From Stentor roeselii (taxonomy: Eukaryota; Ciliophora; Heterotrichea; Heterotrichida; Stentoridae), in contig RSEH01000101.1 in NCBI GenBank assembly GCA_006503475.1, positions 89,527 through 153,526 on the forward strand: DNA of 64,000 nucleotides, written 5' to 3'. A model generated the notes under the pieces. It searched no databases, had not been told where the DNA came from, and saw only the letters and a program-made list of their open reading frames with translations. Positions 53,969-62,945 of this stretch are shown here, piece after piece. The translations under genes were made by a program, and so were the position numbers. The first letter of the stretch is position 1; each line of letters begins with the position of its first letter.

Positions 53969-54133
53969 TTAATATAATATTCAAGAAATCAAATTCCTTT
54001 ACTCCAATTACTAATAAAATAAACATATCAGATCCTATAAATGCTAAAAAATCAAAATTATCAAAACCCATTCAAATTCAAACCTAATTCATAATATTAG
54101 CTATAAATTAACTAATTATTAATGGAATATACA

Positions 54134-55288
54134 TTACTCATCAGTGACCTCGATATTATCTCCAAACGAAGGAGTAGCATAAACCGCAGTCCCTCCACAA
54201 GTTTTGATCCAAGCATGATCTAAAACCTGTCTTGCATTAAGTCTCAATTCAGGGTTCTGCACCAAAATTTTCCTAATTAAATCGGCACATAAAGGAGAAA
54301 CCGAAGCAGGAATCTCAAACTTTCCTTTTTTAATCTTGTTAAAAACCCTTTTCTCAGTATTCCCTTTGAATGGAAAATCCCCAGTCACCAATAAAACAAG
54401 TACAACTCCACAAGCCCAGATATCAACAGGAGGTCCGAAGTATTCTACCTTATTGATGATCTCTGGGGCCATGTAACTTGGAGATCCACAATAAATCAGT
54501 GATTTTTTATTGGAAGGAATGCAAGTCGCGAATCCGAAGTCGATAAGTTTGACGTTGGAGTGAAGGTCAAGTTGTATATTTTCAAGTTTTATATCTCGAT
54601 GTGTTATGTTTCTTTCATGACAATATTGCAAGGCTGATATTACTTGAGTGAAAATGTGACAAGCTTCAAACTCTTGAAGTCTTTTCAAACTTTTTGCGAT
54701 TAGGTGGTTGTTAAGGCCGATACCTTTTACATACTCCATTACTAGGTATAAGTTTCTTTCACCAATTATTTGCTCGTAAAACTTTACGATATTTTTGTGA
54801 TCTATCATTTGTAGTATCTTTATTTCTCTCAAAACGTTTTCTTTTAAGGCTGAATCTTCTAAACTTTTGTTTGAGTAGACTTTGATTGCGCATTTCTGCA
54901 TTGTTTCTCTGTGTGTGGATAACTTGACCACTGCATAAGAACCTTTCCCAATTTCAGACCAAATATTATAGTTTTCCAACTGGTCCATCTCGACAACTCG
55001 GGACTGGTCAGACAGGTCTTTATTCGGAATGATGAAAGCCTTGGCCTTAGGACCGAAGGGAGCACTAGGAGATAATGGAATTTTGTGAGATGGGGTCCCA
55101 CTAAAGACTATTCCTTTCATCGCGCATGATCTTCGAACTGGATTCGGACTGATTATCTCAGAATGGAACATCTCTGAAGAAACCTCTTCGAATGAGTCGA
55201 GGCTCTCATTCGAGTCCAATCTTGTGAGGATTATTTCTGGCTTTTTCGAACGGAATGAGGGCCTTTTGCTTTTTTCGCAAGGAATCAT
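54134..55288 (-). CDS. CAMK/AMPK-like Ser/Thr protein kinase, 384 aa
   Basis: A Ser-rich, probably disordered N-terminus (~1-105) precedes a kinase domain (~107-368): IGKGSYAVVKL, CAIKVYSN, HRDIKLENIQ, DFGFA, CGSPSYMAPE and the WACGVVLVLLVTGDFPF helix, with the subdomain XI Arg in ELRLNARQVLDHAWI. This order and the CGSP signature place it near AMPK/MARK/SIK kinases. The Thr normally phosphorylated two residues before CGSP is replaced by Ile (SLIYCGSP). No UBA or KA1 domain is present, as the protein ends ~15 residues after the kinase. The start lies in ATATAAATG. Confidence 0.92.
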   Translation of the reverse strand: MIPCEKSKRPSFRSKKPEIILTRLDSNESLDSFEEVSSEMFHSEIISPNPVRRSCAMKGIVFSGTPSHKIPLSPSAPFGPKAKAFIIPNKDLSDQSRVVEMDQLENYNIWSEIGKGSYAVVKLSTHRETMQKCAIKVYSNKSLEDSALKENVLREIKILQMIDHKNIVKFYEQIIGERNLYLVMEYVKGIGLNNHLIAKSLKRLQEFEACHIFTQVISALQYCHERNITHRDIKLENIQLDLHSNVKLIDFGFATCIPSNKKSLIYCGSPSYMAPEIINKVEYFGPPVDIWACGVVLVLLVTGDFPFKGNTEKRVFNKIKKGKFEIPASVSPLCADLIRKILVQNPELRLNARQVLDHAWIKTCGGTAVYATPSFGDNIEVTDE

Positions 55289-56264
55289 TTATATGTGGTA
55301 CTGTGAAAACTGTTTCTTCATTGGAATATGGAAGTTTTGAGGAATTAGATTTTTTTTTTTGAAGTAGGAGGATTTGAGGGTTTAGCTTTGGAGAGGTTTA
55401 AATTTAGGAGGATAGAAAATATTTAGGGGTCTTAAAGCTTGCATATTGTTTTAGGTGGTTTTTTCATGAATTTCTTTACACTTCAAATGGATTGAAATGT
55501 TTATTATTTTGAGGAAAAACTTTCTGGGTGTTATATTTGTACAATGCAATTGGTATAAAGATTATATATTTATTTGTTAAAAATTTTTATGGGTTAAATC
55601 TTTGGTTAAAATTTTATGATGATTATAAAAGCTGTTTTAAATTTAGTATTGTAATTGAAATACTTATAATCTTATAGCATGAAAAGAATATAGCTGGAAA
55701 TATGATTATCGATCTAATGATGTTAAAGATGAATATGTCTTCATTCTTACAACGTAATTTCTCAAATAAAATTGTGAAAAAATTTGTAAATACTAAATTT
55801 GATGCTCTATGGTCATATATAATGTTTAAATGCGAATAAACTTTTCATTAAATATTGGCTTATAGGGTATATAATATCTAATCTCAAAAATAATTGGTAT
55901 CAAGCAAAATCTATTTATAAATTTTCAGGAATTCTTATTTATCGATACTTCTTACAATTATTTAACCTACAGGTTTATTCTAGTGCATAGTAGATATCAA
56001 AAATTGTTTTTTTTTATTATACTGCTAGAATGATAAATAATATTGTGATAAATACTAATATAAACTGGATTATACTTGGATAAAATACAATTTTTAAAGT
56101 TTCTAACTAATAATTACTCTAAGATACGTCAATAAACAACAGAATATTCTAATTTCTTTACAGATCCATCTTTGAAACTATAACTTTTCGAAATTCCCTA
56201 CTTGACTCAGAAATTCTTAAATTGTTAAATTTAACGAAATGCAGTCCAAATATTTCACCATAAA
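55289..56264. other. Divergent intergenic region, 976 nt
   Basis: Very AT-rich DNA between two divergent genes (kinase, ABCG). No ORF, repeat or RNA signal was seen. It is long for this genome, but nothing explains the length. Confidence 0.55.
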
Positions 56265-58115
56265 ATGGAAGACAATCAGAATGAATCCTCAAACTTACTG
56301 AATCCCAAAGATCCCGAATCATCAAATAATAATGATACGATCCAAAGAGTAGTCCTTCGATGGGAAAATCTCAACTTTTCTCTCTCATCAAGTTCAATCC
56401 AAATCCTAAAAAATGTTTCAGGTTTTTCAAATCCTGAACAAATCTTCGCTATAATGGGTGCATCAGGTTCCGGAAAAACTTCTCTTCTTTCCTTGCTTTC
56501 AAACCAGTTGATGATGCAGTCAAATTTCAACATCGAGGGGGAAATTTATGCGAATTCCTCGAAATTTGAAGAAATTGATACATCAAATTTAATTAAATTC
56601 GTTCCTCAAGAAAATATTTTATTTGAATTTCTGACTCCGAAGGAATTTCTTACGTTTAACTTGAATATGAAAAGTTTAAGTTCAAAGCAAGAAATTAAAG
56701 CAAAGATTAAAACTATCTTAGAACAGTTTAAATTAACGAAAGTTCAGCATAGTATCATTGGGGGAAATATTGTGAAAGGTTTATCAGGAGGGGAGAAAAA
56801 AAGACTTGTTATTGCTGCGGAAATCGTTGTACTTCCATCAGTTCTTATTTTAGATGAACCGACTTCAGGACTTGATAGTTATTTGGCGAAACTTATTGTT
56901 GAGTCTTTGAAAACTGTTGCTGGATTAGGAGTCGCTGTTATCATGACTATTCATCAGCCTGGTATTGAAATTTTTCAAATGATTGATCGACTTGCTTTGA
57001 TGCAAGAAGGAAGGTTTGTTTATCAGGGAAAAGCGGATAAAGCTTCGGATTACTTTCGAGATTTAGGGTTTTTTATTCCTGAACATATAAATCCTCCTGA
57101 GTTCTTCATTAAAGTTATTAGGATTGAGAATCGGTTCAATTTGACGGAAGAAGAAAAAAGGATTTCTAAACTATTGATTGAAAAGTATCAAGATTCTATT
57201 GAGTTTATTTGGAATGATATTGATAAAGAATATTCGAAAAGTGAAATCAGAATAATTAAAAGTAAACAACCGTTTTTGAGAAGTATTTCGTGGTTGTTTT
57301 GGAGAGAATTTCTAAACTTCAAAAGAAATCCTCTAATGAACACTTTTAAGATGACTCAAATATTTATATTCGCTCTAATCTGTGATTTACTCTATTATAA
57401 AATAGGATACGGTAACAAAGGAGTAGAAGAAAGAAAAGGAATGTTGATATCTTTCTTATTCATTTTTAACTTCATCCCCGCATTTACCATCTCAATGAAT
57501 CTTGCTTATGAGCGTAAAATTGTATTAAAAGAGCTAAAAGAAGGCATGTACGGCATAAATCCTTATTATTTGATTAAACTAGTCATAGAGTTGCCCATGA
57601 TATTTCTTGCACCTTTTATCCTAACCATTTGCACATACTACATCGTTGATCTCAATCAAGAAAGTACAAACAAGATATTCATTCTGATTTTAATCGGAGA
57701 AGTCACTTATCTCAATGGTTTCGCCATCGGTTTATTAGCAGGATCCGTTTCAATCTCTCCAATTCTTGCAAATGTTTATGGAGCCTCCATTTCAACTTGT
57801 TTCATGCTTTTTGCTGGATATTTTCATGACCCTGAAAGTGGACCAAGTTCGACTTCTTGGTTGAGGTTTGTTGTTCCTCATTATTATTTAAGGAATGCTA
57901 TTCTGAAGAACGAGTTTGATGATTTGAATCTTGATGATGAGGTTGTTTATATGCCTGAAGATAGATATAATTATGATGGAGAAGTCGCTGATAATACTTT
58001 GATCACTTTTGTGCACTTTTTTGTGATTTATTTCTTGGCAGTTGCTTGTTATTCCATACAAATACATTATTCCAGGATAAAAAAAAATAGTTTTTATGGA
58101 AATAATACTAAGTAG
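56265..58115 (+). CDS. ABCG-family half-transporter, 616 aa (paralogue)
   Basis: Same ABCG order as the gene at 38692-40524: Walker A GASGSGKTSLL, signature VKGLSGGEKKRL, Walker B LILDEPTSGLDS and MTIHQPG, then six membrane spans. The NBD block from QHSIIGG to the Walker B is almost unchanged between the two, and the extracellular C-terminal loop also matches (FDDLNLDDEVVY here, FDDLDLDDDVVY there). The membrane domains differ more, so substrates may differ. The start lies in CATAAAATG after a long AT-rich region. Confidence 0.95.
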   Translation: MEDNQNESSNLLNPKDPESSNNNDTIQRVVLRWENLNFSLSSSSIQILKNVSGFSNPEQIFAIMGASGSGKTSLLSLLSNQLMMQSNFNIEGEIYANSSKFEEIDTSNLIKFVPQENILFEFLTPKEFLTFNLNMKSLSSKQEIKAKIKTILEQFKLTKVQHSIIGGNIVKGLSGGEKKRLVIAAEIVVLPSVLILDEPTSGLDSYLAKLIVESLKTVAGLGVAVIMTIHQPGIEIFQMIDRLALMQEGRFVYQGKADKASDYFRDLGFFIPEHINPPEFFIKVIRIENRFNLTEEEKRISKLLIEKYQDSIEFIWNDIDKEYSKSEIRIIKSKQPFLRSISWLFWREFLNFKRNPLMNTFKMTQIFIFALICDLLYYKIGYGNKGVEERKGMLISFLFIFNFIPAFTISMNLAYERKIVLKELKEGMYGINPYYLIKLVIELPMIFLAPFILTICTYYIVDLNQESTNKIFILILIGEVTYLNGFAIGLLAGSVSISPILANVYGASISTCFMLFAGYFHDPESGPSSTSWLRFVVPHYYLRNAILKNEFDDLNLDDEVVYMPEDRYNYDGEVADNTLITFVHFFVIYFLAVACYSIQIHYSRIKKNSFYGNNTK

Positions 58116-58423
58116 GTTATTGGATAAGTAGTTTAATTTGAAATATCTTTCAAACTTTAAGGAGTCTTGGTTAAATTTCAAGTAATTTAAATTTTAAGAT
58201 TTTTTTTTGTGAAATAATTTGATTGAAATCGTGATAAGATGTCATTAAATAAAAAGTAAGTAAATAATCATAGAATAGATGAAACTGGTATTGACTCAAT
58301 GTTTAATTTAAGATATTTCAGTTTATTTGAGGTAAAGATATGATAAGAGTTAGCCTTTGAACTTTATTTGATTTAGAAAATTACTTATATTATTAATAAT
58401 GAATATAAAATGCTTTATTTGAT

Positions 58424-58430
58424 AAAAAAA
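58424..58430 (-). terminator. T7 run, candidate Pol III terminator of RNA copy A
   Basis: Seven A on the plus strand (T7 on the minus strand) directly after the 3' end of the GC-raised island. Confidence 0.5.
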
Positions 58431-58666
58431 TAAGAAACCCAGCTAGTTAGCGTAATCTTTTGTCTAGGAAAAATTTCAGATTCTGACCACTGGTTACCAC
58501 CAGGCTTATTAAGCACTTCTACCTACAGAGGTATCTGCTTATCCTTCTCTCGACTAATCCTCAACCAAAGGCAATCCTTAATTGGTAGACTTGAACCTGA
58601 TGCTGTTTATTGAGTGGTCATCGCTCGTCAACGAACGTTTTGGGCTCTTTCAGGAGGGAGTGTCAG
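58431..58666 (-). ncRNA. Candidate structured ncRNA, copy A (unknown family)
   Basis: This 236-nt minus-strand segment aligns with 59492-59730 on the plus strand. Shared blocks are GACCACTCAATA (plus 58608-58619), a TTCGTT before it, and a 52-nt block at 58493-58544 with 37 identical positions over the 51 aligned. Internal hairpins include ACCT-CTGT-AGGT, CTGGT-GGTA-ACCAG and AAGG-ATTG-CCTT, and GACCACT can pair with AGTGGTC near the 3' end, closing a multibranch fold. A T7 run follows. It contains GGTTCAAGTC, like a B box, but does not fold as a tRNA. No match to U1-U6, U3, SRP, RNase P/MRP or 5S was recognised by eye. Confidence 0.58.
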
Positions 58667-59299
58667 TTATATGGTATTAAGTGGGGATATATGATCAAGT
58701 AATTAAAAATGGAAGATGAAAATTTTCTTAAAGTTATCACTACAGTGAAGAAGACTATAATTATAAAAAATGTTTGATTAAATATGGTTAATAGATTCTA
58801 TGAAGGGGACTGTAATACATTAGAAGAAATCCTTTGTGTAGTGGTTCATTGAAATTATATTAATTTCATATATTATAATTATTTAAATCTATTATTTTGA
58901 GATGACAGAGAGATTTTAAAGGAATAAAACGAGTTTATTTCTATTGCTTATTTTGCTTTATTTCTATTTTAAGTACCCAAGTAATTGTTTTAATTGAAAT
59001 ATGATTTATCACGAACGAATTAAATGAAAGATTTATAATCCCAGATTTTCATTTAAAATCTCATTCGAGTCCACCAGTAATTCCATTACTATATGTTTTC
59101 ATAATTTTTCATATATATTATGCTACATTTTCAAATCACATGAAATTTATAATTACATAAATTCCATTCTATATGAAATTTGAGTATCATATAATCATTT
59201 CTAAATAATAATTATTTAAGAATATTTTACATCGAAATTATTAATATCATTGAATAAACATTTCATAATACACTAAAAATTTAGCAATTATAGCTCATT

Positions 59300-59485
59300 T
59301 CTGTTTTGAAGTAGAGTCCTTCTCAATACCTGTTTTTTTGAGTTGGGCTGTTTTCGTCGTCCAATAAGTACCCTGAGGACGCCGTGTGTGGGCTGGTCAC
59401 CCGATATGCGCAGTGATATCTAGTTTTTGAGCTGGGATTATTTTTATCCTTGCTCTCAAAATGATAGGATGGGCGTCTTCCAGTA
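59300..59485. ncRNA. Candidate structured RNA island, strand unclear
   Basis: A GC-raised stretch immediately upstream of RNA copy B with no counterpart next to copy A. It can form a 9-bp long-range helix (GAGGACGCC at 59375-59383 with GGCGTCTTC at 59472-59480, one G-U), enclosing a hairpin with stem TTTTGAG/CTCAAAA (59425-59431, 59455-59461). It may be a separate RNA or a promoter/leader for copy B. The family is not recognised. Confidence 0.4.
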
Positions 59486-59491
59486 TAATAC

Positions 59492-59730
59492 CTGACCACT
59501 GACTATTTCTCCAAATCTACGCAAAATTTCGTTAATGAGCTAAGACCACTCAATACTCAGCTAAAGCTTCGAGATAATCAATCTAGGGTTAGATTAATTG
59601 AGAATTCATCCAGATGAGGATAAGTTATTTCCCTGTGGGCGGCAGTGATTAAGAAGTCTGGAGGTAACTGTTGGTGTTGGAGAAGGATCTGAATTCTCGC
59701 GGAAGCGAGAGTCAAGATAAAGATAATAGA
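59492..59730 (+). ncRNA. Candidate structured ncRNA, copy B (unknown family)
   Basis: A 239-nt diverged homologue of copy A in opposite orientation, 0.8 kb away. Both copies start near CTGAC and end just before a T run (T6 here), with almost the same length. Conserved blocks are TTCGTTnnnGAGC, GACCACTCAATA (59544-59555), and 59618-59668 starting GGATAAG and ending GGTAAC. The ACCT/AGGT hairpin of copy A is CCC/GGG here, including a compensatory T-A to C-G change. A terminal hairpin TCTCGC-GGAA-GCGAGA (59695-59710) closes the 3' end. Conservation of structure and length supports a functional RNA, probably Pol III transcribed. Confidence 0.6.
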
Positions 59731-59736
59731 TTTTTT
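59731..59736 (+). terminator. T6 run, candidate Pol III terminator of RNA copy B
   Basis: TTTTTT directly after the terminal GGAA-loop hairpin and a short AT-rich tail. Confidence 0.5.
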
Positions 59737-60220
59737 GTTTTTGTTAATTATTATATAAATCTTTATGCTATTTAATATAGTAAATATTTTTTTAGATTAA
59801 TCTGAATTTTTTATATGATAAGCTTGCGAATTAAAACAATCAACTATTGATTTTAACAATACAGGTATGTCACTAGATAATAATCAATATTTTGAATAAT
59901 CTTCGATTTCTACTTAATAGTTGAATACCTATTAAGTATTTCATGAATAAATTAACAAACACTTTCAGGATGATTAATTAGATTTCAGAATTAGCTATAA
60001 TCTAAATTTAATACTTACTTTAAAATTTATTAAAAATTTTTATATATTTAATGATATATTCCGAGGTGAGAATAACCTCAAAGCAAATCAATAATAATAT
60101 CAAAAGAATCTTAATACTAACCTTTTATTAATTTTATCACATTCAACGAATTCGAAACCAAGAATTCAGCGAAAATCATATTATTTATAAAATTGTTGTT
60201 TATCAAAAAATCATAAATTT

Positions 60221-60323
60221 CTTAATCAATTAATTACTAAAAATCATCAATCGCGAATTTTTCATCAATGCTTAATCAATAAATTACTAAAAATCATCAT
60301 CAATTGCGAATTTTTCATCAATG
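60221..60323. repeat. Tandem duplication of a gene's 3' end (50 and 53 nt)
   Basis: Copy 1 is 60221-60270 and copy 2 is 60271-60323; both run from CTTAATCAAT through TTACTAAAAATCATCA to TTCATCAATG. Copy 2 holds the last codons and stop of the E2-variant gene (ending EKFAIDDDF); copy 1, downstream of the stop, encodes the same ending with one Asp codon fewer. Confidence 0.9.
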
Positions 60324-61750
60324 CTTAAATTTTTTGGTTTTTGCGAAGTCTTCAAAACCTCTTCATTCAAACCTTTCACATCTTGTCCCTTATTGAGTCC
60401 TTCAGAGATCGCCGGTTCAATAGACCCAGAAGAATATGCCGATTCTTCAAACCCTTGAAAATTTTTTTCAATAGATTCATCTTTAACATCATCAGAATCA
60501 CTACTAATTTCTAATTCAGGATCTTGAGGAAGGGTATAAGATAATTCCTCACAAAACTCATCTTCTACAAAATTCTTTTCTTTTTCTACTTTTTCTTCTT
60601 CCTTTGCACCTTCAGGTAAACTGACTGAAGATATTTGTGTATCAATTTCAGAATCCTTTAAATTACTGATTTTCTGTGAACCTTCCACATTTTTTCCTTG
60701 TAAAACCGCAGAAACCCTTTCATTCAGCAGAAGTTTATGCATTTTTTCAAGGTATACCTGAAACTGCATATCTCCAAAAGCAGTAAAGTACTCAATAACA
60801 TGCTGGTAAAGTTCCATTAAATGATTCACAATATTAAGACTAAGATTCTGTTCAAGATGTCTTTCAATCAAGTTGATTTCTTCTAAAATTTCTCCGATTT
60901 TCATGTTTTTGATAGTTTTTCCAGTCATTTCTTCTTCTTTAAATACCTTTTTTTCACTGAGTTCTTGGTTAAGCTTGTTGATTCGTTTTATGTTTGCTGA
61001 GATAAGGTCTATCAACTGGTTTGCCTGTGGAACTTTGAACTGCTGGCAAAAAGCTGGATTTTCTCCGATTTTTTTCCATTCGAAGGTTAGTCTGTCGGAC
61101 TCGTTGATGGCTCTTTTGATTGAGTTTAAAGACTGAAGAGTTGCCCAGCTGATTAAGTATCCAACATCGATTATTTGTGTATTTAATTCAAAAATCAATA
61201 TCAAAGTATGAGTTACTACAATCATTCTTTCTTTCATGTATCGGGTGTTGTTTAGATCATTTTCAGTGCAGTAAAAATATGACATTAGCTCCTTTCCGTA
61301 CCACAGGTCTAGAAGATATGGACTTCCCAAATGAAATTTGCCGTAGTTTTTGTTAAAGAGTTCCGGTTGATTTTTTAAAATGCTTTCTTGGTAAAACTTT
61401 GGAATTTGTCCTACAATGTCTGCACATGTGATGCTTGGTGACCATCTAGTACTCAAGAGCTCTTCAATCAAATCTCGTCCATCAGCAACAGAAGGAAACC
61501 CAGAAACCGTCTCACAGAAAAGTTTAGGACTTTGAAACGGGTACTTTCCTTCTAAATACAAATCAAAATGCACCTCATCAGCCGAAAGAACTTTAGACTT
61601 AAAAATGATTCTGATGATGACTCCAAAAGGAGCTTTTCTGGGAAAAACTTTGATTCCAGGAAGAGTAGAAAGAATTTTGATTTCTGATTAACTCTCACCT
61701 TTTTCAAATCTCTTTTGTTGTATTTCACTTGAGTGAGATTCAGAGGCCAT
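60287..61750 (-). CDS. E2-variant (UBC-like, no active-site Cys) protein, 2 exons
   Basis: The exons are 61699-61750 and 60287-61683, separated by a 15-nt intron; 482 residues. The N-terminal ~145 residues have an E2 fold: FGVIIRIIFKS, FDLYLEGKYPFQSPKL (the YPFxxP motif) and TRWSPSITCADIVGQI. The HPN tripeptide is replaced by FPS and the stretch after DG has no Cys (GRDLIEELL), so it cannot form a thioester; it is a UEV-type ubiquitin-binding or scaffold protein. Helices follow to ~residue 330, then an acidic, Ser/Glu-rich tail with possible CK2 sites. The ATG lies in GTAAATAATG. Confidence 0.85.
61684..61698 (-). other. 15-nt intron of the E2-variant gene
   Basis: Sense sequence GTGAGAGTTAATCAG, the second GTG-type intron; A at position 10. 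Splicing joins QQKRFEK to EIKILSTLPG and adds the N-terminal helix expected of an E2 fold. Confidence 0.9.
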
Positions 61751-61859
61751 TATTTACAAGAAAAATGAAAAACCATTAGTTCGAACCAAATGATTCAAAG
61801 CTAATTATAAGTTATAATCAATATTTAAATATTCATGCCCTAGAAACTCATTTTTTCCC

Positions 61860-62642
61860 TCACAACTGAAAACTTTTGAAGTTTCTTTTCGGAAAACTCG
61901 TCACTGGACGAGTGGTTTCTTCTGTGTCCACAAAAAGCGCTGAGTACTTCGAAGAGTACATTTTTGATAGAGAACTTTCAACTTTTTCTCTTGATGGACA
62001 AAGTCGCTGAGTTAAGTTGTCTTGGGCTTTCTTTGAAGTTTCTATTGAGTGCTCTGGTGATCTTCTGAAACTTGGTTGGGGAGTTTGAAGAGATCTTTTT
62101 TCGTAGTTTTCGCGGTCTTTATCGTATATTTTAGTTATTTCTCGTATTTTAGGACAGATTAAATAGCCTGAGTCCATCTTGAAGTAGTAAAGTGAAATTG
62201 ATTCGTGTTTTTTGTTGCTGGAGAATCTACCTCTTTGTCTTTTTGCTTTGTTTTTATTTAGAAGTCTGAACTTACGAGTTAACATTTCTAGGTTTTCGCT
62301 CATTTTGTCAGGTTTCAAGTCTTTTTTGAAATGTTCATTTGAAAAGTTTTCTGAGTCGTTGTAGGGTTGGTGGAGGCCAAATGGGAGCTTTGGAAGATCA
62401 TAAATTTGAACTCCAGTTGAATTCTTATGCTGAGTTTTCAAATAACTAGTCAAAGTATCATCTGGAGCCTTTTGCCTAGTCTTAGGTCTCGGTTCTACAG
62501 AACTTCCCCCTTTTCCAGAAATCGCAGCTTTTTCAAGCAAAGAGATCGAGTCAAAATCAAGACTTTCTCGATAAATTGATTTATTGACCTTGCTGAGTGC
62601 AAGTTTAACCGAATTAAATTTTTTGTTTTTCAAGTTCAACAT
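61860..62642 (-). CDS. Unknown basic protein, 260 aa
   Basis: Lys/Arg/Ser-rich and largely without hydrophobic core; short ordered patches are IYDLPKLPFGLHQPYN (~79-94) and SLYYFKMDSGYLICPKIREI (~150-169). Several SP/TP sites lie near the C-terminus (TPQPSFRRSPEH). No domain is recognised. It is divergent from the R2 gene with 303 nt between them, and its start context (AACATG) lacks the TATAAATG box. Confidence 0.7.
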   Translation of the reverse strand: MLNLKNKKFNSVKLALSKVNKSIYRESLDFDSISLLEKAAISGKGGSSVEPRPKTRQKAPDDTLTSYLKTQHKNSTGVQIYDLPKLPFGLHQPYNDSENFSNEHFKKDLKPDKMSENLEMLTRKFRLLNKNKAKRQRGRFSSNKKHESISLYYFKMDSGYLICPKIREITKIYDKDRENYEKRSLQTPQPSFRRSPEHSIETSKKAQDNLTQRLCPSREKVESSLSKMYSSKYSALFVDTEETTRPVTSFPKRNFKSFQL

Positions 62643-62945
62643 GTTTACATGAAAAATTAGTTCTGGGTATTGGAAAAATCATTTTCCATTTTTCATTCCT
62701 TCAAAACTCATTCTCACTTTGAAAATTTAAACAATTCATAAAGTCCAGTTAAAACTTTACTGACAATAAATCCAATCAAATCAACCCTTTTCCGAATACC
62801 CAAACCCCAACTATTCCTCATAACCCAAAGGCTCTAAAATGATCTTCACTCTCTACTCCCCCTTCACTCCAACCTCTCAATACACCTCCATCATCTCAAC
62901 TTAAATCATTGGCGCCATGTAAAAATCCAAATGGCGCCAATATAA
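62643..62945. other. Divergent intergenic region, 303 nt
   Basis: Shared upstream DNA of the basic protein and R2 genes. The proximal R2 side carries the GGCGCC inverted repeat; the rest is AT-rich, with a C-rich plus strand near 62840-62900 and no other recognisable element. Confidence 0.6.
62908..62941 (+). promoter_or_regulatory. E2F-like inverted repeat upstream of R2
   Basis: ATTGGCGCCAT (62908-62918) and ATGGCGCCAAT (62931-62941) form a perfect 11-bp inverted repeat with a 12-nt spacer. Each arm contains TTGGCGCC, matching the E2F/DP consensus, and ends in CCAAT or ATTGG. It abuts the TATAAATG start box. R2 genes are classic E2F targets in animals and plants. Confidence 0.7.

Larger units (their letters stand above)
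58116..60286. other. Gene-poor region, 2.2 kb, with GC-raised islands
   Basis: No protein-coding ORF was accepted. Most of the region is extremely AT-rich. Two islands with visibly higher GC, many short hairpins and flanking T runs (58424-58680 and 59300-59736) are annotated separately as candidate RNA genes. Confidence 0.65.

Noticed and set aside
58431-58666. tRNA gene suggested by a GGTTCAAGTC T-loop-like sequence on the minus strand
   Set aside because: The flanking bases do not form a T-stem (mismatch at the third pair), and no acceptor, D or anticodon arms fit. It is kept only as a possible B-box inside a larger RNA.
59405-59430. U4 snRNA, from the TGCGCAGTG match
   Set aside because: The rest of U4 (interaction regions with U6, Sm site, 3' stem-loops) could not be found around it.
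59579-59595. Telomere-like CTAGGGTTAG sequence, or a telomerase RNA template
   Set aside because: It is a single internal occurrence lying in a small hairpin (AATCTA/TAGATT), is not conserved in the paralogous RNA copy, and does not contain 1.5 telomeric repeats.
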